Origin: Oscheius dolichura
Taxonomy: Eukaryota; Nematoda; Chromadorea; Rhabditida; Rhabditidae
Assembly: GCA_932521035.1 (NCBI GenBank)
Contig: OW051497.1
Location: 9,672,001 to 9,736,000 of the forward strand
Reading direction: 5' to 3'
DNA: 64,000 nucleotides
Position 1 is the first letter of the stretch. Every line of letters begins with the position of its first letter. Below the pieces are notes generated by a model that worked only from the letters and a program-made list of their open reading frames with translations, did no database searches and was not told the DNA's origin. Made by a program: the position numbers and the translations under genes. This document shows positions 32,678 through 46,072 of this stretch, in pieces.

Positions 32678-34890
32678 GAAAGCATGGCCGCTCAGTCGTT
32701 GTCTGCAAATTACTCTAATCTTTTCAAATCTCTCAGGTTCCCGGTATCAACAGCCGTTTCATGCACTGTGCGCGGGAATAAATCACTCTCCAAAAAAGTT
32801 CTTAACTACGTTCAAACGGCTGAATTTATGACCAGGAGGTTGAATCCATTCCAGAAAAAGCCCTCCTTTTCTGTCTCAGCCAGATATGGTCTGATCTTTA
32901 TCGGTTCAGGAGAAAAAGTTGACGATGAAACCGCTGCCATTCATCTCCCTCGATAGTTTTCAGCTTGATCGCCGCCTTTTCCTTGAGGACTATCTATCGC
33001 TACGCGATCTCGCTCAAGTCTTGTCTCTCCTTTTCCCTTCTCTCACTCCGTATCGGTCAAGCGGGTTCTTCAGCAATGCCGCTTCTCCGAGGTTCCGAGA
33101 GTCATTAGGCAAACCGTTATCAATCAACCCACAGGCCACACTTGGCCATGACAACAAGCTGCTACGGATATGGGGACGAGTCAAGTGTGGTGAGAGAGAC
33201 AGGATCTAGGACAGGGAAGGGAGAGAGAGAGAGGAGGGAGTGACAGGATCGCTGCTTGATTAATTGGATTCACTCATGTGAAAAATTAGGGCTATCATTT
33301 CATCGCTCTCACAAAAAAACGACAGATTTGAAAAGGGGGTCTCCATATCATCAGTTTTCTTTGAAAGTGCTTCGTTTTCCACGTTTAGCGTGTCTCCTGG
33401 AACTACTTTCAAAAATCAGAGGCCAGTTTCGGTACAGTAATATGAAAAGGATGATGTAATAATAGGGTGTTTTTAGGTTAGATCTTGATAGTTAGTGTCA
33501 GGATTGGTTCTTCTGCAGCGGCAAGTGCACCGTTTTATAGATTCCATTGGCCAGAATATTGCGAAAGGGCCCAGCTAGCCAAAGAATAAAGAATTCGCGT
33601 AACACAGAACTGTTTGCTGTAGTTTGGGTTCGAAACGAACTCCGTCACATGGCCTCCTCTTTCCCGGAAACATTGCCCAAAATATTTGCGCCCTTTGTCT
33701 TCCGTAAAAACAGGGGATCAGAGGTTGACCCAGGTTTGATGGAACCACTGTGACCCGACGGCAGACGTCATTTTTCTCTTGATTCAACTGTCTCTTCTAG
33801 CCAGAAGTACAAGAAAAAGGAGGGGGAAGAATTCCAAAACATCCCAATCAGTACTAGTGCAACCCTAACTTTTGCTGAACTCTATTTTTGATAAAATGAT
33901 AAGGGAAAGCGTTGAAATAAACAATTTGTTGACTACTTTTGGTATTTGAGGGTTTTTGTACTATTGATATCACGTGAGGGTCTCGGTTCTCCCTTACCCC
34001 GCCGTTACGACTGGCCCCATGGAACAAAGAAGTGATCAAGAGGGCTCGCTCTCTCTGATAAAGGACCGTTTGAGTTCCTCTGGCTTTGAAAAACTGCTCT
34101 TGCTCGCTGTTTGTCTAACGATAAACTGATCGCAACTTTTTATCAGCAAATTTGATAAGAGTCGCCGGTTGCTGTGTTGTTTAAAGCCTGCTATTAATCG
34201 GATTCTTGTAAATTGCCGCCGTTTCACGCCTAGTTAAGAGGTGCTCGAATTTCAGCCGTATCTTACCCCTAAGAGATCGTAAATGACTCCCTCTTTCGCG
34301 GTAAAAAGAGGGGGCTGCCAGTCCTTTTCGGGTGAGGGTCATTGGCGGCACTCCCTCAGTAATATATGACAGTAGTAGGGGAGGCTATCCTCATACGGAA
34401 TGCGGTTGTCTCGAAAGATAACGGCGATCGAGGTCGGCCTTCGCTTGCGACCACCGACCGCCGACTTTACAACCAATGAACTCGCTCCTCCGAGTTACCG
34501 TAGCATTTGGAAAACAAGCAAAAGGAATGCCTACTGTAAACAGGTTCCTCCGACAATTGCCCCCTATCAATGAGTGAGGAAGGGGAAGGGGAGGGGGAAT
34601 CGGAAGCAATGGCATCAGCGATTGGAGGAAGGGCATAGTTTTGGGGGGAGACGGTCACCTGATCGACTTTTGTCAACTTCCGAGGGATCGTTTACGACCT
34701 GCTCGACCATTGTGTCTTGGTTGTTTTTTACCCGGGTCTAAGGAATTTACTTCACGTTCTGACCGCCGAAAAGTTTCTTTGGACATGCGCCATAGATACC
34801 TCATAAAGCGGTGATTGATAGCTATCAATTGACATGGAAAGAAGTCTCGATGATCATACAAAGAGGAAGAAAAAGGGGAGAGAGATAAAC
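32678..34890. other. 2.2 kb without a recognised gene
   Basis: Lies between the zinc-finger gene and the 34891-35922 gene (both minus). Open frames are short, none chain through splice sites. It contains GA-rich runs (33220-33240) and probably the zinc-finger promoter. Confidence 0.45.
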
Positions 34891-35922
34891 TCACATTTGA
34901 CCAATCATGCTGCCGAAGAGGTTGCCAGGATTTGCGGTTGACTGCATCATTCTTATCATATTCAAATAGGTTTGAGGGTCGACGGAGCCCGTCCAGTTGG
35001 GAACAGATGCCGGCAGTTGATCGTCCCCCTAAAAATTGAACAGTGACCGTTGGATAAAAACACCTACTTCCGGTTTAAATTTAGCACAAAGTTTTTTAAC
35101 TGTATCATCTAAACTTCGGGTTGCTTTACGTTTTGCGGCGTTCTGAAAAAAGACGTGAACCGGTGATTAGGAAAAAACGAACATCTCTATTTTCAGAAAA
35201 AATCAGAACTATAAACAGCTGACAGGTTAGGAAATATTTTCGTCAGTGACCCGATAGCCGATTTGCGAGCGAGAAAACGAACCTGTGATAGATTTATGGA
35301 GAGGGGTGCTTCCTCAGTAGGGGTAGTCGCCTTGGAGCTGTCCTCTTCAACCGGGGATGGCCCCTAAATTGACAGGATATAGTCAAAGACGTTGTATAAT
35401 ACCTGACTCACTGGAGTGGGAAATTCAGGAGAGGAGGCGGAAGTGTTCAACTTGCAGCGGACTATTGGTGTGATGGAGTCTCTTAAATGATTGGTCAAGT
35501 TGCCAGCTGATCCGTCTCACCGGTGCTGACCGTCTTCGGGCTTCCCTTCCAAGGTCTCCGTGATGTAGGAACGAAGAGATTGAATCTCCTTCAACACCTC
35601 TAGGCAATCATTACTGGGGGTTAAGGTCAAGGGAAGTTGGCCGAGATCAGCGGTGGCAAAAATGATGTTCTCACGGGCATTGAACACATCATAGAGATCA
35701 ACGATGTCTTGAGGAAGATGGACAGCTTCCTGAAGAACGTTGTCTATATTCTGATGATGAGATTTGTCTTACCAGATGGGAAGTCCTTCGGAGAAGAATG
35801 GCCCGGGCCTCATCGACTAGGTCATTGGTGAAGGAACGCTGGATCAGAATGCGCAGGTTGTTAAGACTGCGATAGTTGTGAATGAAGCAGAGCACGGAGT
35901 TTACAACTATCGGCCGTTCCAT
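34891..35922 (-). CDS. unrecognised 247-aa protein, helical N-terminus
   Basis: Six exons, 35922-35773, 35750-35521, 35481-35412, 35363-35283, 35142-35068 and 35028-34891, give 247 aa with phase intact. A TTTCTAG acceptor seven bases before the ATG suggests trans-splicing and supports this start. Residues 1-110 look alpha-helical (NYRSLNNLRILIQRSFTNDL). The middle is Ser/Thr/Pro/Glu-rich. A basic patch (NAAKRKATRSLDDTVKKLCA) could be a nuclear-localisation signal. The tail is Met/Gln-rich (NMIRMMQSTANPGNLFGSMI). No known family is recognised. The second intron-exon border at 35751-35772 is a 22-base intron, which is suspiciously short, so the first junction may be wrong. Confidence 0.5.
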
Positions 35923-38900
35923 GCCCCGCCTAGAAAAACTGTCTATGGTGGAACGGTAGTCCGAGGGAAGTGGAAAGATGGAAGGCAGGGGTGAGGAGAA
36001 CCTCAAACGATGACAACAATAGCTCAGAAAGGCAATATTGAAGCCAGAAAAAATAGAAGAAGGGCGTGGTTACTGTGCACATAGGTTAAGGGAGAAAAAG
36101 GAGGTAGGTTACAGTCAACCGGCTGTCTCGGGTGTAATGTAACATGAGGCAGGTAAGGGTATTCTCTCTCACTCTCTCTCGCACCTTATCGGGTGGCCTG
36201 AACCAGAAGTTATCAGCGCTGGTTATCAGAGGGCGCGCACGAGGCCAATGCCTGCCTCCTTTCTCGATTCTATCGCGCGCCTCGCTCCGCCCCTTCCTGA
36301 CGCGCCTCAGGGCTACTATCCGGCCCTCATGGAAGGAAAAATTTCCCTGTCGGGTTACGGTAGACCGGGGGGAATAGTTATTATATCTTCTAGGAAGCCG
36401 AGGGGGCCTTAATCGGCTACCAGGACATACTTTCGCGAACCAGTCCCAGACGATATCCAATCACTTGTAAGAATGATGATCATAGGGGTCGGAGGGGCTA
36501 TCGAAACAAAGACTCTCCTATCTTTTTATATGGAATGCGTTCACTATCAGTTGGAATGAGTAATTGATAAAATACAGTAGTTTGCAGGGAAGTTGAAATG
36601 GACTTTTGTCTCTTTCTCTTCCTCTCTTTACTAGAGAGACCAAATATTCAAAATTGTACCGCCAAGGCGAGAAATACTCAAGTAAAGAGGGATTTTTCCG
36701 TCTGTGATTACTACTGTGGCAAAAGAGAAGCTACTAGAAGTTTTTCAAGGGACTCTTTGACCAATAGGCGACCGTTCCTCACAGCTGCTTACCGAGGAAT
36801 GTGTCCCTTTTTGAATAAAACTGTGTTAGAACTTCAAGTGTGTCCCAGGGAGTGCCCTCATCCTTCACTGTCTAGACCTTGTCACTTACCAAAGCGTGAT
36901 GCTCGATGTTAGTAAAGATAGAGGGCAAAGAAAAGCGTAAGGAAATTTGCGTCTTCCTCTTATCAGCAAAGGTAAGAAAAGCTAAAGCGAGGAGAAGGAG
37001 GGACTCCAGCCGGGGGAGAGAGAGTGTGTGGCAGTTATTCACAGGTGGAAGAGAATGGCGAGGGACGAATTGCCGAAAATGATTCACTTGTTTTAAAAGT
37101 GAGCCTCCCATCGATTCTTTTTCTCCCCTATTATCATAACAGAGAGGGAGAGAGAATGTTGTATATTTTTATCTCTTCGGCTGGCTCGAACTTCGCTATA
37201 GTTGGATAGTATTGAGGCTCCGATAGCAGAGACTATCGAGTTACCGTATAATTTAGAAATAGCCCGGGACTCATGATAGAGGTTGATGCATAAACAGACA
37301 TTTGAATCACGGCAAAACAAATAGCCAAGCGCGATATTAACTGATCGCCAGGACGAGGGTGGAGAGACCAGAGGGAACAGACGTTTATGCACTCTCAGAT
37401 AAGGTCATACGTGGCAGAGGAAGAGCCGCGAGGAGAAGCCAAAGGAGAGAGAGAGGTACCCGAGGGCACATGCCTGCTCTCTTATCTACTGTTCGCAACT
37501 TTCTGATAAATCAATTCTTTCCCCTTCCGTGATCGGTAGCCCGACCCAGGAGAAGGGAAAGGGGGAAACAATGCCTCCTTTTTGTCTAAACCACACCTGG
37601 GAAAGGAAAACCTCACGTCTTTTGAATGCCCAGTTCACACGTGTGCATGTTACGCAACTGTAAGAAGTTCACAAAGAGGAGGATAAGCGCCGGAAAGTAG
37701 CACGCAGTGTCTTACGGTAGCAACTAGGGAGAAAAGTGCACCAGATTCATAACACCTACGAAGGGGTCAAAGAGAGCCGACTGACTTCAATATGCTACAG
37801 GGCAATATTGTTCTAGCGCAGCATTTCCAAATGTGAGGACAGACTGCGGAGAGAGTGACTAGTCCGCCTACTCAGTCACTTCTTCTTTTCCCTCAACAGA
37901 TAAACATTTGCCTTGAGGTTATAAATTAGCGCGTTTGGCTGACTTCGCTCTACAAAAGAGAAAGAATGGAACGCTAGGCCGTTATGGTTTTCCTGGGGTT
38001 CTACTAAACATTCCCGGGCAAACGATACCCTCATAGAGGGACCGTAAACTAAGTCGAACCAAATGAGGACAGAGAGGAGCGATAAAATCTCTGAGGGTAG
38101 CCGGCCTTGGAGTAAACTCTTCGCGCATTACTGCATTAAGCGAGAGAAGGTGATAAAACGAGGGAAGAGAGGGCAAATGGTTGACATTTTCAGACGGCCC
38201 TCCCCCCGGTCACTGGTGGCATGGTACGAAAGTGCAACATGACATATGAGCATCTGACTCAGGTATGGGTAAGCTTAGTAAATGTTATGTGTAAGGCTGA
38301 GGTCAAGGGATTCACAGCAAAAAAATGGGTACTGACTCAGGGATGGGTAAGCTTGTAAGATGAGGCACAGGCAAAAATGGTATGCAGAATATGGTGGGGG
38401 GTCTGGCCTTTGCATAGAAAAGAAAGTATATTTGATTAAAGAGATGATGATCTAGAGAATGTTTTCAAAACAGTTGGGATCAAAGTCCTGGGGTTGAACT
38501 GTGAGGGACGCTCTTGGGATGGGATCCCCTTATGTTAATAGAAGTCGGCAATGAGGGAGCGATCGGTATGGAACAGGCAGCCAGCTGTCCCAATATCAGC
38601 AGTTCCTCAATAGCATCGCTTTTCAAATCATTGCTCTATTGTGCATTCGGGGGAAGTACACTTTGAAATGTTGTAAGACGATGGTTTCCCCCTGGGGGGA
38701 GAGGCGAAAATATCCCGGTAGGTTTCGTTGTCTTCTCTCCGCCTCCGTACAACTGATCGTTCCGGTTTGTACAGTATGAAATGGATCCTCCTTCTGCGGC
38801 ACCGTCCTGACTCATAAGAAATTTGGGGGTGAAGACTGTAGGACCTTTTGACTCCGTCCCAAAAGCCTTGGGCTGACGCGCCGATGACTCCCCCACCGCG

Positions 38901-39901
38901 AGCGACTCACACAATGCGGAGCGAATTCCGTCTTCTCAAAATGTGGGACGGAGAAAAGTTTTACCTCTATACATCTGAGCGAATCGTATTGTTTTATAGC
39001 CACCTGGACCAGAAGAAACAACAGGATGAACACAGTTAGAATTTTGAAGACATTGTCTTTAGTTTGAGAAGAGGGTGAAGAATCTTTTAGAAACCCCCGG
39101 CTTTCTGCGATTTTCTAGCAGTTCTAAGCCACGAGAAGGCGTACTATATGTGACAATATAAGGAGGAAGCGTGGAGCAGATTATGGTCAGTCAGTGTATC
39201 CCTCCATGAGCAATACTCGCTATTTGTTTGGAATGATTCACTTGAGCAGGCCGAATGCCCTCACGACTCCTCGAACTATCCTCTGATACAATAATAGAAT
39301 AACGTTTCTTCAGGGGAATACCTACTATCAGAACTGTACATTGCTCTAAGTTTCAGAGTTCCAGCACAATTTGAAGGCTCTATTTGTTTATTTAAACAAT
39401 GTCTTAGCCAGGAATGACCATTGTAGAAAAACTGGCGAAGGCCTGAAGGGTTGACCAGCTGGATTCCATGTAAACCACAGAAAAAGACAGGTGACTTGGG
39501 AAGGAAGAATTTGTGTTGAAGCAGGATGCTGTATATCATACCAGAGCGGAAGTTCTCTACAAATTGCGACAACTTAAAACCTTTCGATGAGCACCTAGAA
39601 TCCATTAAAAGACGGAAAGCCTACAGCACCGTGTACCCAAAAACTTTCCCTGCGGATTTCCTCGGACATGGGCCAACCGTCTTGTTTACGAGTTGTGTGC
39701 CCCTTCGCGTTTGCATACGCTATCGCCTTTTTACAGTTTTAAGTTGCATTTAAAGTTACTATTTTTACTGTCTGTTTATTTTATCTCTATTATTTGTTTT
39801 TCATTTAAAATTAATAAAAAGGAGCAAAATAAATGCAGCACTAGGTCACTTTTATCATCTTCTGCAATATTTATAATCCTTCGAGTAAGATTTCCAGTTA
39901 A
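35923..39901. other. 4 kb without a recognised gene
   Basis: No chain of exons was found on either strand. Frames on minus at 38636-38914 and 38812-39033 look mildly protein-like but start from non-ATG codons. Two near-copies of GGTATGGGTAAGCTT / GGGATGGGTAAGCTT with shared flank (38259 and 38340) show a small local duplication. Confidence 0.45.
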
Positions 39902-41098
39902 ATGGACCTCCTGGACGACGACGCGCTCTACCACATAGGTTCCTACCTAGATGCAGGAGATATATTTAATCTTGAGAAGGTTGATCGTCGTTGGAGGGCG
40001 GAAAACACCATCGGGATGAGCATCAAAAATCACAGCGAATGAGCTGCATTCCCCGCATAATAACAAGGGGTGTGCTATCGCTTCGGGATCCGTGAACGGA
40101 ATCAGGCAACTTCGTGAACGAAACTCCCAGTCCCTGACAGTTCCTTTACCATTTAAAAATTAGTTTTCTCTGCGTTATTGAATTGCATATCATCTAATGT
40201 AAAGCATCGCTTCTTACAATAGTTCGGTTTAGGTGGTAGACATAGCAGATGAAGACTGATACCACTCTTTTTCCAACTTCTTATATTTTTCTATTTAGAT
40301 AGATATAAAAGATGCAAATGTACAGAAGCTGGCGGATGTCGTGGCCAACAAGAAATATGTTATTAAATTTTTGCTGATTATGAATATATGCCGATCGGTA
40401 AACTGGGTTCCATTTATATTTACCAACCTTCTTATCACGTAAATCACGGTTAAAAAAGGAATTCATATTCATTTCAGATCTAGACGTTTTGACAATCGAT
40501 ACTTCCTACTCCATTCAGAGCTCTGTAGAAAAGGTTCGTAACGAATGCGGTTATTTGCCTTTGGAATACTTCGAGGAAGGCGACTTAATTAAAAATGTAA
40601 GTTATACGTTAAGAATAGTCTCTGATGATACGCAAGACCACTCTCTTGCTAGTTTTAAAAACATCTATAGTCCGTTTCCAACAGATATGTGCCGAGTTCA
40701 TATTTCGCCGCGCATCTCCGCTGCGGGACCAGGACGGAAGAAGGCTGGCTCCACGGCGGAGGCGCGACAGCCCTTTAAATCCGTGATATATCCGTTGGAA
40801 ACTGACTATATAGTTTTTTCTAGTTTTAGTTGCGGACGTTAAGAATCGAAGGAGCCCCCTTTTGCGGTAACAACCCTCCCGATTGTACATGCTTCGATCC
40901 CATCTTAAACTACGAATATCTCACGACAACTCGTCAAGTAGCCCTCGAGTGCCCTTTCTCTGTTAGCAAGCATCTCCCGGTACTGATACGAGTTCTCAAG
41001 GTAAAGCCATGAAGTTTTGATTCCTATGCTTTCAGGATGTTTGCGAAGGAAACTGCCGAATCCCCTTGCTGTACACATGCACTGGCATTTTCTTCTAA
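39902..41098 (+). CDS. probable F-box protein gene, possibly disrupted
   Basis: An ATG at 39902 starts DLLDDDALYHIGSYLDAGDI, which with NLEKVDRRWRAE fits an F-box (SCF ubiquitin ligase adaptor). The frame then stops at about 40039 with no clear donor, and a MITE-like end follows (40129-40148). Downstream exon-like pieces carry plausible borders: 40303-40401, 40480-40599, 40833-41000 and 41036-41098. The last three are in phase and end in a Cys-rich tail (DVCEGNCRIPLLYTC). The join between 40401 and 40480 does not keep frame. Either the F-box exon lost its donor by insertion or two genes are mixed here. The parts are likely real; the whole is uncertain. Confidence 0.35.
40129..40148 (+). mobile_element. 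solo end of TTAA MITE family
   Basis: AGTCCCTGACAGTTCCTTTA matches the right end of the MITE at 24780-25072 with small changes; preceding CCGTGAACG also recurs there. No left end was found, so the element is truncated or diverged. It lies inside the F-box locus. Confidence 0.5.
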
Positions 41099-41849
41099 AC
41101 GCTGGAGATAACCCTCGTTCCAACCCAGAACAGGATAAGGTCATTTTTACAGCTTTAAGTGAGCTTGATCAGTATGGGAAAGTGAAGAGATAAAAGTCAG
41201 AAGTTATTCTCGATTGGTTGAATTTACACGGATCTACCTGTAGTATTCAAATTACCGTTGAGTACAATAGCATTAGAGTGTATGTTAACTAGAAAATAAA
41301 TTTTTTGTATATATTTTGAGAACAAACTCCGATCTTTTTGAAATGCGGCGAATTTGAACGGATTGTTTATCCATATCACAATAAAATTGTTTAACAAAAT
41401 AGAATGATATCTAAATTTTAATACGCCCCAAGTTCAGGGGCGAGTGACTTCAAAAGCGATTGCGGGGTTGCACTTATGTGGGCGATGACGCCACCGACTT
41501 CAATCCTTTAAAATTTAATTGAAGGAGAACGCGACTCACAACAGTTTATTCGGAACGTTTAGCTGATACCGTAAGATGTCACAATCAGTGAATAATACTC
41601 AAAGGGGAATGACGATCATGAGAGAAAAAGAGCGGGGAGATTAGGAATAGATAAAGTAACTGGATGTAGACAACTCTAAACTTTCCCTGTTATGCACAAA
41701 ACTAGAAATGATCAGCGGGGTGTATTTGAAAATCTATGGTCAATATGTAACCGGGGAAGAGCCCCTAATTACAAATCAATAAAGTAAATAGTTTGGAAAG
41801 CTAACCGTAGAAGTTAAAGACAATATAAAGGGGGACAGGAACGGGCCGT
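41099..41849. other. convergent intergenic region, no gene seen
   Basis: AT-rich interval between the F-box locus (plus) and the Caprin-like gene (minus). Several AATAAA-like motifs on both strands are compatible with 3' ends. Confidence 0.5.
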
Positions 41850-43716
41850 CTACTGCTTCATCTGGAGGACGAATCCGCAAGCTCCAGGAGGAGGACGGAT
41901 GAAGCCTCCCTGACGAATGTATCCGGTAGGAACGTTGTAACCATCTCCCTTTCCATAGTCTCTGTCCTCCTTGTACCCGTTGTTTGAGGAGTTTCTGTAG
42001 CCCTGAGGCTTGTATCCAGCTCTCTGTCCAGCAGAAGTACCTGGAAATATTTCCTTATAAAAATTAATTCAAGGATCACTCACTCTGGTTTTTATTGTAT
42101 CCGTTGGCCGGACGAAGTCCACCGCCGTTCTCGCCAACTTTGGCAGTCTCCGGACGAGGTCCATTGTAGCGACGCTGCCCGTTGTTCTGGTGTGCCCCAC
42201 GAGGAGCTCCTTGAGCACGAGGTGGAGCTAAAAACAAAAAGATTAATCATATTGTTGTTGACTGACCAGTTCCTTGCTTGGCATCCTTCTGGACAGCACC
42301 ATCCTTGTCCTGACGAGGAGGACGCGGAGGACGCTCCACACGCTCAACCCTTGGCTTCTTCTCACCAACGTCCTTCTTGTTCTCCTTGTCGGCGTTTTCA
42401 GAAGTCGACTCGGAAGGTGTCTTCGCTTTCTTGACGTTAAGCCTTTTAGGAGCACCGCGACGACGCTAAAATTAAAGGTTGTACAAAAAATGTATTTATT
42501 GCTTACATTGCCTCCTCCCCTGGCCCTCTTGGTAGCCTCTCCCTTATCATCGGACTTAGCCCCATCTTCAACAAGTTCAGCAGCCTCCTTGGTCTCCGTC
42601 TGCTCCTTGGCGTTATCAAGTGCAGCTGATTCCCCGTTGAGCGTGATCTTGTCCTCAACCTTGTCAGGCTTGCTCGACGTATCGGAGAAGTAGCCGAAGC
42701 TGATGCTCCTGCCAGCGCTGTCCGAGACGACCTCAGACACAGGCTCGCAAACAGGGCTAGCACATTCAGGAGATGAGGCAGGGGTAGTAGTCGGCTGGAC
42801 GATTCCATCAGGAGTAGTCACGGCAGAGTTGATAGGGGTAGGGACGTCGGTCACTTGAGAGTGGTGCTTCTCAGTGCGAACTTCAGGCTCAATGGGAGCA
42901 ATAGGCTCAGAAGAGGTGTAGTAGGCCATATCCTCAACCAATCGCTTCAAGGTCTGCAGGAGGTGGTATGCATCGGCCCCGGAGAAGCATCCATTCTCGA
43001 ACATGTAGGTTTCACTCTTCCCAAGGATGGCGTCAATCTCGCCCTTGTTCTTATTGAAGTACGAAGAAACACAGGTTCCGGGAGCAATTTCGGGGAGGAA
43101 ATATTTGGAGATCATATCGAGGCGGACCCTTTCCTCAGCGGTGAACTGTAAGACGAATGTATCAATAAAAACAAGAGGATACTTACGGCGTCGGCAACCC
43201 GTCGCTGTCCCTCAAGGTTCTTGTAGCAGGCCAAAGTGTAGCGAGCAGTGAGGACGTCGATAGCAGTGACGACACGGACCTGCGAGACCTCTTGCTTCTG
43301 AGCACGGATGCGCTGCTTGTTCTTCCTGTTGAAGTCCCTCTGTCTCTCGATCATCTTCTTTTGGAAGGACTAAATGAAGTTGTTTACAAGATATATTAGT
43401 TAGACTATACCGAAAGGAATCCGATCTGATTCTTGACATCGGGCAGGCAGAGACGGGCAACCTCCTTGTCCTTGGCCAGTTCCTTGCCCTGCTTGGCTTC
43501 TTCCTCGAACTTCTGGAGCTTCTCCTATAATTAAATACAAAATTATTTAAAAGATCGTAGACTCACAACACGAGCTTCCAGGTACTTCTGCTTGTTGCTC
43601 AGAGCCTCGAGCAGGACGGTGTAGGGAGACGTCAGAACATCGTGTTCCAGGTTCGGTACCGGCGAAGGAGAGGAAGAACTCTCTTCAGAAGTAAGAGCAG
43701 CGACGGGGGCCTTCAT
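41850..43716 (-). CDS. Caprin-like RNA-binding protein
   Basis: Seven exons, 43716-43567, 43524-43411, 43370-43197, 43145-42507, 42465-42267, 42227-42084 and 42040-41850, give 536 aa. The N-terminal half is a helical, coiled-coil-like region resembling the Caprin homology region 1: NLEHDVLTSPYTVLLEALSN, KLQKFEEEAKQGKELAKDKE, and a block with YKNLEGQRRVADAFTAEERV. A long acidic, Ser/Thr/Pro-rich stretch follows. The C-terminus is basic and Gly/Tyr/Asn-rich with RGGGN, RRRGAPKR and repeated GY motifs, typical of RNA-binding tails in stress-granule proteins. Caprins act in the cytoplasm in mRNA translation control. The ATG follows CACTTTCAG by five bases, a probable trans-splice site. Confidence 0.75.
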
Positions 43717-46072
43717 GACTACTGAAAGTGAGAAATTGGGCCAAGTCTTTGTGTAAAGATGAGCTGTCCGAAACAGAGAAGGGTATTTTTAGACGCGATG
43801 AGTAAAAGGGCAGACAAAAAATCGAACGGCGCCGAGCAGTCAATTGTATTGTGGCAGGGGGCAACCGTTCGAGGAGAACGCGAGGAGGTGACTGATGACA
43901 GCATTCGTTTCTATTGGAAGCGACGCGCAATCAGCCGATAAAATTCTGACCTTGAGCAGCGTTATCTAGCTTTTTGCATTGATTTTTTCACACCCTCAAA
44001 TGTCGCTTGTTGACCGACGCTTATCTGCCTCATTGGTTATCCAAAACTCTATCCAAAACGTTTTAAATTGGGATAAAAATGGTAGAAACAAATGAGAAAG
44101 TAGAGGGCATAGTAGGTGGCACGAGGGGCCATGATGACCGTTCAAAAAGAACATTCTCCGTCGATTCATATGAGCGCCCGTGGTAGGACCCCGCCTCGCC
44201 GTAACGTGGGAGCGCAACGTTGGACAATATTACGCAAGAAGTGGCAATATTACACATTCAAAACTGTAATTAGAGGAAATTAAAAATGAGAAGAAGTATA
44301 TAGAAGCAGTGAGTAATATTTATAAACAAATGTCATAGTATCCAATTCCACATTAAAAATATTAAAAATTGAACATTCTTGAACTTTTCCTTATCAAGGT
44401 AATTATGCATTCCTAAGCTTCTTCGCAGTTTATTTCCTCTGGAATTTTCGAAAGTCAACGCGATTATCGGCTCCAAATAATGTTTGGTCTTGACTTTCCT
44501 CTACATAATCTTTTTTACACTGGTCAATTTTCAGAGAACAGAAATTTCCATAATCCAAGCCTTTTGTTGTTGTATAGCTCCACCTCCTCGGGGTCAAAAA
44601 CAAGTAACAGTAGTTTGTGTTGAGGAAAACGACTCAAATATGTTTAAGCCCGTTCGGTCAGCATTTCGTTTGCACAGCCGCTACTCTTCTCAACGTGATC
44701 GAGTCCATTTTATGCTGTCGCTACTAGCCGTGCCTGTACAATCGACTTCCTCCGAAATTACATGTTCCCTTTTCTATTTCATGAGCCACAATACAAAGAA
44801 TGTATCAGTCTTTGTATTCTTCTAAAAAAAATGGACACTTGAGAGTGTTAAGGAAGGCAAACAACCGGTCTATTGACTATTATTCTTAGTTTTCCCTGTG
44901 AGGAGTGAACAGGAGGAAGTTACTGAGGTTGTTTACCCGAATCGCTATTAATCGAGCTTGGCTACTTTTCATTTCCGTATTGTTATGGGGCTTTTTCATC
45001 CATAGGCAAGCAGTTTTCTATAATTTTGAATGGTTAGCGGCAGAGAGCACGAACAGTCTATCTCGTGGAGGGTATCCTTGGTCCCATTATAGGTCAGGTT
45101 ATCCATATGGTCCGTCCCGACCTCTATTATAACAACTACCTTTTCTCCTTCCCTCTGTGTTAACCTAGTCAGCTTTTCTATCCTATGTTGGATGAGTAAA
45201 AACACACAACCATGCCCCTAATTCCTCTTTTTGGTGCAGAGCAATTGGAGCGAAACGCAAACAATCCCCTTCGTGCTCTTCATCCCTGATTTCAGTTTTA
45301 TTGGCAATCTTCTCCCCCGCGCTGAGCGTATACCATAACCTCTATTAATTGTTATCTTCGTCGGCTCAGATTTCCTCTTCTCATGAATCTCTATTTTACT
45401 ACCTTGCAAACGAATCGCTATATGCCTAATGCGCGCCCAAATTTTTAGACATACGTGTGTGTATGTTCTACGTTATGTTGAGGGTAATTAGCAGGGACCA
45501 CACCATTTGGGGCAAAATCGATAGGAGAGTGGGAGGGTCGCTGTCCTTCTCCCTCACGTCAATCCTGACGTCATCGGCTCCCTGTGATTATCGTGACTTT
45601 CAACGTCTTCGAATTCATGAAATGCCGGCAGAAGCCGCCGATTTTGTTACTCTTAAACGACAATTTGTTGTCCTTCTGTATTTACAATGAACAAGCGCCC
45701 TTGATTCAGAATTCGCCGCTATGAATTAAATAAATATCATATCTTTTCCATTCTTCTAAGCTCCTTGTTTGTCTAAAGCGAGGAATTAACATAAGATGAG
45801 CTCGAACAACCGCCAACTCTCTAATCCGCACTGTTTTTTGTAGTTTTTACTTGACGAGAAGGCCATTAGTTAATCAGAAAATGATCCAAATCCCGTTAGG
45901 GGAAGTACTCCATCTATGCATGATGAAAAATACTTCTCTAGTCCCCCAAGGCAGCGTTCGCGTAAACATTACCACGTCACCAGACGTCTTCTCTAATTGC
46001 TCAAATATTCAGTCCTTCGTCATCCAAAAACACAAATTGAGCTCCCACATATCTTCAATTTCCAGAGCAAAG
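43717..46072. other. 2.4 kb divergent intergenic region
   Basis: Lies between the starts of the Caprin-like (minus) and RUNDC1-like (plus) genes. No gene is supported; frames such as 44484-44825 (plus) are Phe/Ser-rich and unspliced. It probably contains both promoters. Confidence 0.5.

Noticed and set aside
38636-39033. Two minus frames that could splice into a secreted protein
   Set aside because: The apparent signal-peptide start is GTG, not ATG, and the second part has no family resemblance.
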